The position numbers and the translations under genes were made by a program. The notes under the pieces were generated by a model that was given only the letters and a program-made list of their open reading frames with translations, was not told where the DNA came from and searched no databases. 64,000 nucleotides of DNA from JALZCH01 sp036387135 (lineage in GTDB: Bacteria; Acidobacteriota; Blastocatellia; Pyrinomonadales; Pyrinomonadaceae), in the NCBI GenBank assembly GCA_036387135.1, contig DASVUH010000064.1, positions 62,001 through 126,000 of the forward strand, given 5' to 3'. This document shows, in pieces, positions 57,911 to 64,000 of the stretch. Each line of letters begins with the position of its first letter. Positions within the stretch are counted from its first letter, which is position 1.

Positions 57911-58911
57911 AGTGTGAAAAATACCTGAATTTGATTGACGATTTTATTGAAGGCGAGCTTGATGAGCAAACTTTCAGACAGGTAAATTTGCATCTTTTCG
58001 CCTGCCGGGAATGCGCTTCGCATTATGAAAATTTAAAGCAGGAAAAAGAGATTTATGCGCGTTATTTGTTCACCGCAGAACCACCGAGCGATTTGTGGGC
58101 GAAGTTTCAAACAAAGCTGGAAACCGAAACGGCTAAAACTTCGCGTTCAGCCAAAATACTCACGGGAATTAACGGCTGGAAGGAAAATTTCTTCGGATTT
58201 CTGCGTTTTTCTCCGGCATTAGCTTGTGCGGCGTTGATTTTGTTACTAGGAATGGGTTTCGTTTTATTCAATTTGTGGACGAATGAAAACTCGCGGAAAA
58301 ATGATTCTCTTGCGGAAAGTCAGTTTAAAACGGGCGATATTGAAAAGAAAGAAACAGTAAATCCACCGGCAGATGCGAATGACAGGGAAAATACAGTTTC
58401 TCCAAAAAACACTGCTGCGAAAAACAAGTTTTCAAATCTTAAATCAAAGCCCGGCGGCAGCATTAAAATCGTTGCGGTTAAAGACACCAAAATAAAGAAA
58501 AAAGCTTTTTCCGAAGTTCCTAAAGTTAATCCGGCGGAAGTTGCCGCTCTAACTCAAGAGCAGCAGCAAATCAGGCAGATCAGAAATCTGGAAAACGAGG
58601 CTGCCAAACAAGTCGAAAAGGTCGAGTTATTGCTTCGCTCGTTTAGAAATGCGCGTTCGGCTGAAGGCGAAGAGGCTTTCGATGTCGCTTACGAAAAGGA
58701 ACAAGCTCGAAAATTGCTCGAAAAAAACGTGCGGCTCAGGCGAAATGCCGAATCTTACGGCAGTTTATATACCGAAGAAATTCTGAGCCGGGTCGAGCCT
58801 TATTTGCTGGATATTGCCAATCTTGACGGCAATCCATCCTCTGAAAAAGTGCGCGACATTAAAGAGCGCGTGAAGAATCAAAACATTATTGCCAGTTTGC
58901 AAATCTACTAA
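57907..58911 (+). CDS. zinc-finger anti-sigma factor with one membrane helix
   Basis: 334 residues. N-terminal zinc anti-sigma domain with Cys3 and the HLFACRECA motif (His29, Cys33, Cys36). A membrane helix near 100-120 (LACAALILLLGMGFVLFNLW), then a periplasmic part: a Ser/Asn/Lys-rich linker and a helical region with KVELLLRSFRNARSAEGEEAF and LLEKNVRLRRNAESYGS. It should hold the sigma factor at the membrane until a signal reaches the outer part. 11 bp to the next gene. Confidence 0.88.
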   Translation: MKCEKYLNLIDDFIEGELDEQTFRQVNLHLFACRECASHYENLKQEKEIYARYLFTAEPPSDLWAKFQTKLETETAKTSRSAKILTGINGWKENFFGFLRFSPALACAALILLLGMGFVLFNLWTNENSRKNDSLAESQFKTGDIEKKETVNPPADANDRENTVSPKNTAAKNKFSNLKSKPGGSIKIVAVKDTKIKKKAFSEVPKVNPAEVAALTQEQQQIRQIRNLENEAAKQVEKVELLLRSFRNARSAEGEEAFDVAYEKEQARKLLEKNVRLRRNAESYGSLYTEEILSRVEPYLLDIANLDGNPSSEKVRDIKERVKNQNIIASLQIY

Positions 58912-58922
58912 GGAAAGAAATT

Positions 58923-60302
58923 ATGAACACCAAATTTTTGGCACAGATTAATAAATCAGTCTGGAGATCAGGCGTCGTCGCGCTGCTAATCGCTTCGAGC
59001 GGCTTTATGACCATTGCGCCCGCGGCAGGCATTACTTTCCCTTTAAATCCAGAGGTTTATGTAGAAGAAGTTGACGCCCAGGATAAGTCTTTCGACAAAG
59101 AGTTTCGCGAAGGAAGAGATTTGATTGACCGCGAGGAATGGGCGAAAGCGGCGGCTAAATTTAACGAAATTATCAGCAAATATCCCGATAATAAATCTAC
59201 TGATGCAGCGCTTTACTGGCTCGCTTTCTGCTTCAAAAAACAAAAGCTATTCAGGGAAGCGAACGCGACGCTCAACCGTTTGCTGAAAGACTTCCCGGCT
59301 TCCACGTGGGCTGACGACGCCAGAGTGATGAAGCTCGAAACAGGACATTCGCTCGGAGTTTATACGCCGGGCGCGGCAACCGTGAGACCCGGCGTTCCAA
59401 ACGGCGTTTACACATCCAAGCTGCCTGTTGAGGCTTTAAAAGGAACTACAGTTCCTTCAACTTATACACAGAGTCTCGCGCTTAGCGATGTTTATAGCAG
59501 CATCGCGCCGGCTAAACTCGACCGCGAAGACGAAATTAAACTGGCGGCTTTCCAGAGTCTTCTTTCCGCCGATCCGAAAAGAGGAATTGAAACGGCGGGC
59601 GAAATTTTAAAGACGAATTCAAAAGCGAGCGAGAGCTTCAAAATGGAAGTGGTTCGCGCGTTTCGCAGCCCGCGTATGTCAAAAACTCAAAGCATGACCT
59701 TTTTCTCTAATGGAGTTGACAGTCAGTTTACGCCGCTCTTGAGAGAAACTCTGGTCAGGAGCTTTCAAAACGAATCGAACGTTAAAATCCGCAAAGAAAT
59801 TATTTACGCGATTGCCAGCATAAACGACGAGCAATCAGCCAGTTATCTCTCGCAATTGTATTCTTCCGAGAATGATAAAGAGATTAAAAAGGCGATTATC
59901 AATTCCTTTAGCAGTCCCGCGCAGTATTTGATTGATCCGGCTTCAAATGGCAGCCTGACTCGAACAATCGCTTTCGACAAGCTGATGGAAATTGCTCGCA
60001 TGGAGAAAGATGTCGAGTTGCTTCGCACCGCTTTTACTAATTTGCAGAGATTTGCGGGCTGGTCGGCTAATAACGAAGCCGTAGAGATGCTTACGCGGCT
60101 TTATGACGGCGAAACGAATGAAGAATTTAAAATCTCTATCATTGAGGCTCTGGCTAATATGAAGCAAAATCAGGCTTTAAGGAAACTGTTAGAGATAGCT
60201 AAAAACGACAAATCCGACAAGCTCAAGATCGAAGCAATTCACGCGCTTAGAAACAGCAAAGACCCGGAAGTTTTGAAGTTTTTAGAAGATTTAATTAAGT
60301 GA
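58923..60302 (+). CDS. secreted TPR/HEAT-repeat protein of the sigma operon
   Basis: 459 residues. Signal or anchor helix (VVALLIASSGFMTIAPAAG). TPR-like repeats follow at about 55-125 (EEWAKAAAKFNEIISKYPDN; ALYWLAFCFKKQKLFREAN), then a linker and HEAT/armadillo-like helical repeats (SNVKIRKEIIYAIASIND; DVELLRTAFTNLQRFAGW; EEFKISIIEALANMKQNQA) to the end. GGAAAG lies just before the ATG. Coupled to the sigma/anti-sigma pair, it may be the envelope sensor or one of the targets; the sequence does not decide. Confidence 0.88.
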   Translation: MNTKFLAQINKSVWRSGVVALLIASSGFMTIAPAAGITFPLNPEVYVEEVDAQDKSFDKEFREGRDLIDREEWAKAAAKFNEIISKYPDNKSTDAALYWLAFCFKKQKLFREANATLNRLLKDFPASTWADDARVMKLETGHSLGVYTPGAATVRPGVPNGVYTSKLPVEALKGTTVPSTYTQSLALSDVYSSIAPAKLDREDEIKLAAFQSLLSADPKRGIETAGEILKTNSKASESFKMEVVRAFRSPRMSKTQSMTFFSNGVDSQFTPLLRETLVRSFQNESNVKIRKEIIYAIASINDEQSASYLSQLYSSENDKEIKKAIINSFSSPAQYLIDPASNGSLTRTIAFDKLMEIARMEKDVELLRTAFTNLQRFAGWSANNEAVEMLTRLYDGETNEEFKISIIEALANMKQNQALRKLLEIAKNDKSDKLKIEAIHALRNSKDPEVLKFLEDLIK

Positions 60303-60338
60303 AAGGTGTGCATAAATCATCGCGCGAGCGATGTGATG

Positions 60339-60493
60339 AATTTAGCCGTGTGTTTTAACGCACGGTAAACAACAGGAGCATTTGCCGTCGCGCGAGCGAC
60401 GACTGAAAAAGCGACGGTGCGTTTCAATCGTCGCTAATGCGACGCGGCACTTTTCCCGGCTTTCCGTGCGTTAAAACGCACGGCTAAATTTAA
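60339..60493. repeat. REP-like palindromes with TTTAGCCGTGCG core
   Basis: The stretch at 60339-60369 and its reverse complement-like partner at 60464-60493 share the core CCGTGCGTTAAAACGCACGG. Between them CGTCGCGCGAGCGACG and CGTCGCT...GCGACG are further palindromes. No gene lies in the 261-bp interval. Confidence 0.75.
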
Positions 60494-60563
60494 GCCACCA
60501 CTAACGCGGTGAAAACAAATAGCTTTAATTTACACAAACTTCAATTAAGTAGAGGACACAAAA

Positions 60564-61760
60564 ATGAGAAACTTGCCGTTAAGTTTTGTTTTCTTACTAA
60601 TTGCAATATTTTCTTCTTCAACAAGGCTGAACGCGCAGCCGCAAACGCCGGAAATCGGCGCGGCGGCTCCTAATCTAAATCTTAGTAAAGTGCTTCAGGC
60701 AAATAAAATTGCCGCTGTTGATTTAAACGGCTTGAAAGGCAATGTCGTCGTGTTGGAATTCTGGGCGTCGTGGTGTTTGCCGTGCGTTCCGGCAATCCAA
60801 CATTTCAACGAATTGTCCGAGAAATTCAAAGATAAATCGGTTCGCTTTATCGCCGTCACCGATGATGACGAATTAACCGTCGCCCGCTTTATAAAATCAC
60901 AGCCGATCCTAGGCTGGATTGGACTCGACAACAACCGCGCGACTATTAATTCTTATCAAGCCGTCCCGTTTCCTCACACGGTTGTTATAGACCGGAATGG
61001 TCGTATCGCGGCAATTACCCAGCCGAAAAATGTAACGGAAGCCGTGTTGAACGACTTATTAGCCGTCAAGCAAATCTCGCTTCCGCTAAAAAAAGATGCA
61101 TTGGCTGATCTGGAATGGGATAAATCGGAAGCTGCCGACGGAATCGTTCCGTTAACGCAGGTCATTATAAAACCGTCGAATGTCGGCAACGGCGGTTATT
61201 CGATTAACGCCGGACATTTTACCGCCGACGGCGCGGTGTTTTTAAATTTAATAGTCGCCGCTTATCAAACGACTCCGTTTCGAGTTATCAATAATCTGCC
61301 GGAATCGGACAAGAAGTATAAAGTTTCGATAATCCTGCCGCCGGGTCGTGAAAATACTTTATTTCCCCTGTTTCAACAGGCTTTAGCAGCTACTTTCGGA
61401 ATAAATGCGCGGCGCGAGATGCGCGAAAGAGATGTGTTTGTCTTAGGCGCATCGCAAGGCGCAGCCGTTAAATTACAGCAATCCCGATCTGCTGAAAAGG
61501 AGCTTTCGATGATGCGCGGAACAATTCGTTCAAAAAAGCAGCAGGTAAAAGAACTGGCTCAACAACTGGAAAATATACTCGGTCGTCCGGTGATTGATAA
61601 AACCGGCTTGACCGGAGAATATGACTGGGAATTACCATACAGTCGTGTTGATAAAAATGTACTTCTCAAAGCGCTCAGCGAAAAATTAGGGCTGGAATTA
61701 ACGGAAACCAAACAGGCAATCGAAATGCTTGTCGTCGAGAAATCAAGCTCAATCGAGTAA
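60564..61760 (+). CDS. TlpA-like thioredoxin fused to a TIGR03435-type domain
   Basis: 398 residues; signal peptide (LSFVFLLIAIFSSSTRLNA). Thioredoxin domain at about 32-170 with VLEFWASWCLPCVPAIQ (Cys-Leu-Pro-Cys) and a cis-proline in AVPFPHTVVIDRNG. From about 190 a TIGR03435-like domain runs to the end: VIIKPSNVGNGGYSINAG, HFTADGAVFLNLIVAAYQTT and the C-terminal VIDKTGLTGEYDWELPY. TIGR03435 (DUF3738) is a soil-associated acidobacterial family of unknown role. It starts right after the REP region. The fusion points to a redox link for the family. Confidence 0.9.
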   Translation: MRNLPLSFVFLLIAIFSSSTRLNAQPQTPEIGAAAPNLNLSKVLQANKIAAVDLNGLKGNVVVLEFWASWCLPCVPAIQHFNELSEKFKDKSVRFIAVTDDDELTVARFIKSQPILGWIGLDNNRATINSYQAVPFPHTVVIDRNGRIAAITQPKNVTEAVLNDLLAVKQISLPLKKDALADLEWDKSEAADGIVPLTQVIIKPSNVGNGGYSINAGHFTADGAVFLNLIVAAYQTTPFRVINNLPESDKKYKVSIILPPGRENTLFPLFQQALAATFGINARREMRERDVFVLGASQGAAVKLQQSRSAEKELSMMRGTIRSKKQQVKELAQQLENILGRPVIDKTGLTGEYDWELPYSRVDKNVLLKALSEKLGLELTETKQAIEMLVVEKSSSIE

Positions 61761-61767
61761 AACACAC

Positions 61768-61829
61768 AAAAAAGGCAATGTGAAGAAATCCTCTCCCGGA
61801 GAGGAAACGGGATTTCTTTGCCTTTTTTC
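61768..61829 (+). terminator. terminator after the TlpA fusion
   Basis: Long hairpin with outer arms AAAAAAGGCA / TGCCTTTTTT and further pairing AAGAAATC / GATTTCTT inside, followed by the T run, 8 bp past the stop. Confidence 0.75.
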
Positions 61830-61861
61830 CAAAAATTTAAAGCGAAGGAAGATTTAAAATT

Positions 61862-63238
61862 ATGATGGTCACAATCTACACCTCTTTTTTAATGTTGATA
61901 ATTAGCTTGTTCGGATTTTCAATGCCCGTTCAGGCGCAGGCGATTCCGAATCAATCGGCTGAAGGTTTGCAGAATCCGTTTCTGCTCAGGAAAAAATATC
62001 TCAGTCAAAACAACTACATCACGCCGATTTTTGAATTAAAGGCGCTGGAAGAAAAATACCTCGCTTCGCCCGGTATGAAGTCTCTATATCTCGAAGCGAT
62101 TATCCAGTTTGAAAGCTATGTCGGCAATTACGACGAAGCGTATCGCTACGAAGATATGCTTTACACCGATTTTCCTTCGACGAAAAATATCATCGAGCAA
62201 TATAAAAAAGATATTTCGGACATTAAAAGCTCGCCGATTGCCGAATATAAAATGCTCGATGCCGTCGCCGCGATTGATTCGATTGCCGACAGCCGGCAGG
62301 TGATAATGATCAACGAAGAACATCGCACGCCTTTTCACCGCGCTCTGACGCTTGAGCTTCTGGCAAAGCTTTACGCGAAAGGTTTTCGCTATTTCGCCGC
62401 CGAAACCGTTGATGAATCGGACGCGGAACTTACCAAACGCGGCTATCCGACGCAAAACACCGGATTTTACACGGCTGATCCGGTTTACGCGGATGTAATT
62501 CGCGCGGCTTTAAAAATCGGCTACAAAATCGTGCCTTACGAAAGCGTTGATAAAACTTGTAAAGCGCCCGAAAACAACGCGGAATTCTGCAACGACCAAC
62601 GCGAGCGCGGGCAAGCGCAGAATTTATACGACCGAATTTTGAAACAAGACCCGCAGGCAAAGATTTTCGTTCACGTCGGTCGCGGTCATAATTCAAAAGC
62701 CGCAATTTCGGAAAACTTCAATTTTATGGCTTATTACTTTCAGCAATTGAGTAAAATCGAACCTTTCACGATTGACCAGCTTCGTTTCAGCGAACGCCGC
62801 AATCCGGCGCTCGAACAACCGCTTTATCGCCTGCTAACCAAAGAAAATGTCTTGCAGAAACCGAGCGTTTATCAGGCATCAAACGGTAAATTTTATAATA
62901 TGCGCATGGGTTACGATATGCTCATTTTTCACCCGCGTCTCACTTACAAAAACGGGCGGGCGACGTTTCTCGAAATGAACGGAATTCGCAAAGCCGAAAA
63001 GCCGGATTTAAAGAAATTAAAGCTCGAATCAAGGAATCAAATTTTTACGGGAAAAGAACCTGTTTTAATTCAAGCATTAATCGCGGAAGAAAGCGCGGAT
63101 GCCGTTCCTTTTGACCAGATTATTTTAGAGCCGAATCAGAAAATTCCGGTTTTAATGCTTTCAAAAGGCAATTTTAAAATTCGCGCGATGGACAAATACG
63201 GTAAAGTATTAGGTCAGTACGAAAATTCGATTAAGTGA
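61862..63238 (+). CDS. secreted ChaN/TIKI-like protein of unknown function
   Basis: 458 residues. Signal peptide (TSFLMLIISLFGFSMPVQAQ). The N-terminal part is helical with a TPR-like pair (EAIIQFESYVGNYDEAYRYE). The central domain has RQVIMINEEHRTPFHRALTL, YFAAETVDES and KIFVHVGRGHNSKAA, a pattern of Glu/His residues resembling the EreA/ChaN-like and TIKI-type metal-dependent folds. There is no close family name. The C-terminus is beta-rich. ATG-ATG start, GAAGGA about 10 nt upstream. Confidence 0.6.
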   Translation: MMVTIYTSFLMLIISLFGFSMPVQAQAIPNQSAEGLQNPFLLRKKYLSQNNYITPIFELKALEEKYLASPGMKSLYLEAIIQFESYVGNYDEAYRYEDMLYTDFPSTKNIIEQYKKDISDIKSSPIAEYKMLDAVAAIDSIADSRQVIMINEEHRTPFHRALTLELLAKLYAKGFRYFAAETVDESDAELTKRGYPTQNTGFYTADPVYADVIRAALKIGYKIVPYESVDKTCKAPENNAEFCNDQRERGQAQNLYDRILKQDPQAKIFVHVGRGHNSKAAISENFNFMAYYFQQLSKIEPFTIDQLRFSERRNPALEQPLYRLLTKENVLQKPSVYQASNGKFYNMRMGYDMLIFHPRLTYKNGRATFLEMNGIRKAEKPDLKKLKLESRNQIFTGKEPVLIQALIAEESADAVPFDQIILEPNQKIPVLMLSKGNFKIRAMDKYGKVLGQYENSIK

Positions 63239-63299
63239 CGAAAGGCAAACTTGTCAAAGGTTTTCTTTCATCTTTAATTCACTGACAAATTGAGAATTT

Positions 63300-64000
63300 A
63301 TGAACGAACAAGGGGTAAAGGTAAAACCGGAATTGGGATTAGTCTGCATTACGGCGTCGGAAGCAGTGCGTTATCGAACAATCACGCGCAAACGCCTGCT
63401 TGAATTTGACGAGCAAACGCAGCGCGAAAAACTGCGCGAGCTTTACGCCGCAAATCTCGAACGATTTAATAATGCCATCACTTTTTGCAAGGAAAACGGC
63501 ATCCGGCTTTATCGCCTGACCAGCGGGCTTTTCCCTTTTGCCGATGAGTCTTTCGGACTCGAAGTTTTGCACGAATTTAAACCGCAGCTAGCAGAAACCG
63601 GACGACGCGCTCTCCAAAACGGTTTGCGCGTCGTGCTTCATCCCGACCAATTCGTGGTTTTAAGCTCCGATTCGCCGACGGTTATCGAAAACAGCATCAA
63701 GATTTTGAAAATGCACGCCGAGATTTTCGATCTGCTCGAACAGCCGCGTTCCGAATGGGCTTTGATGAACATTCACGGCGGCAAATCAGATCGCGCCGAG
63801 AGATTAATCGAAACGGTTTTGAATTTACCGGAAAACGTGCGCTCGCGCATCACGTTTGAAAACGACGAACACGCTTACAGCTCGGCTCAAATTTTGGAAG
63901 TTTGCCGTCGCGCGTCAGTTCCGTTTGTTTTCGACGCGCATCACCACGTTTGCCGCGAAAAATTGGAATCTTACGACGACAAGAGCGTTGAAGAAACGTT
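63300..64000 (+). CDS. uvsE: UV damage endonuclease UvsE/UVDE (partial)
   Basis: About 233 codons from ATG 63300; the window ends before the C-terminal third. TIM-barrel AP-endonuclease fold as in UVDE: GLVCITASEAVRYRTITRKR, YRLTSGLFPFADESFGL, VLHPDQFVVLSSDSPTVIENS, ALMNIHGGKSDRAERL, and metal ligands ITFENDEHAYSS and VFDAHHHVCREKLE. It nicks DNA 5' of UV photoproducts. Not close to another repair gene except recF far upstream. Confidence 0.93.
   Translation, partial: MNEQGVKVKPELGLVCITASEAVRYRTITRKRLLEFDEQTQREKLRELYAANLERFNNAITFCKENGIRLYRLTSGLFPFADESFGLEVLHEFKPQLAETGRRALQNGLRVVLHPDQFVVLSSDSPTVIENSIKILKMHAEIFDLLEQPRSEWALMNIHGGKSDRAERLIETVLNLPENVRSRITFENDEHAYSSAQILEVCRRASVPFVFDAHHHVCREKLESYDDKSVEET

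Overview
The window looks like chromosomal DNA from an Acidobacteriota bacterium, most likely of the Blastocatellia (Pyrinomonadaceae-like). This is an inference from content: a TonB-dependent receptor with an N-terminal carboxypeptidase-regulatory domain, a TIGR03435-type domain fused to a TlpA-like thioredoxin, a tricorn-like S41 protease, MacB-like permeases, and a membrane serine/threonine kinase. Most of it is densely packed housekeeping DNA. I see no prophage, insertion sequence or CRISPR array.

Region by region. 1-7525 (minus strand) is an Fe-S assembly (suf) operon. It runs from an Rrf2/IscR-like regulator behind a clear promoter through sufB, a zinc-ribbon membrane protein, a HicB-like protein, a RidA protein, a small membrane protein, sufC, sufD and a DUF4160/DUF2442 pair to sufS, which is cut by the window edge. 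7667-20987 holds a secreted serine hydrolase, a TonB-dependent receptor, metK with a probable SAM-I/IV-clan riboswitch and promoter, a DUF433/DUF5615 toxin-antitoxin-like pair, a saccharopine dehydrogenase family protein and two S41 proteases. 20988-24291 is an AT-rich accessory island: a long non-coding leader, an exported six-cysteine peptide, a large secreted protein of unknown function and a membrane-anchored thioredoxin-fold protein. 24380-38649 carries two MacB-like permeases, a metallothionein too short for ordinary ORF lists, the kinase with prmA and rsmE, a subtilisin, a methyltransferase, two aromatic-pathway enzymes (DAHP synthase, P-protein) and acetate kinase.

38852-49875 has an M23 peptidase, a DUF892 protein with a small partner gene, a nested-palindrome element, gyrB and recF with a second DUF433/DUF5615 pair between them, a thioredoxin, tRNA-Ser(UGA), a TetR regulator, a polysaccharide-export protein, a glycine-zipper secreted protein and a MscS channel. 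49896-64000 has ispH, a third DUF433/DUF5615 pair lying between 22-bp direct repeats, a helicase lacking its first RecA domain, plsC, an M14 peptidase, a sigma/anti-sigma/HEAT-repeat operon, a TlpA-TIGR03435 fusion, a ChaN-like secreted protein and the start of a UvsE endonuclease.

The most interesting signals are: the peptide/redoxin island with its structured leader; the third toxin-antitoxin-like module, whose flanking repeats recreate the last codons of the neighbouring helicase; the recurrence of the same module type next to the core genes metK and recF/gyrB; the metK leader; and an unexplained nested palindrome upstream of the DUF892 gene. Start sites, promoters and RNA folds were read by eye. 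Family names come from recognised motifs, not from searches.
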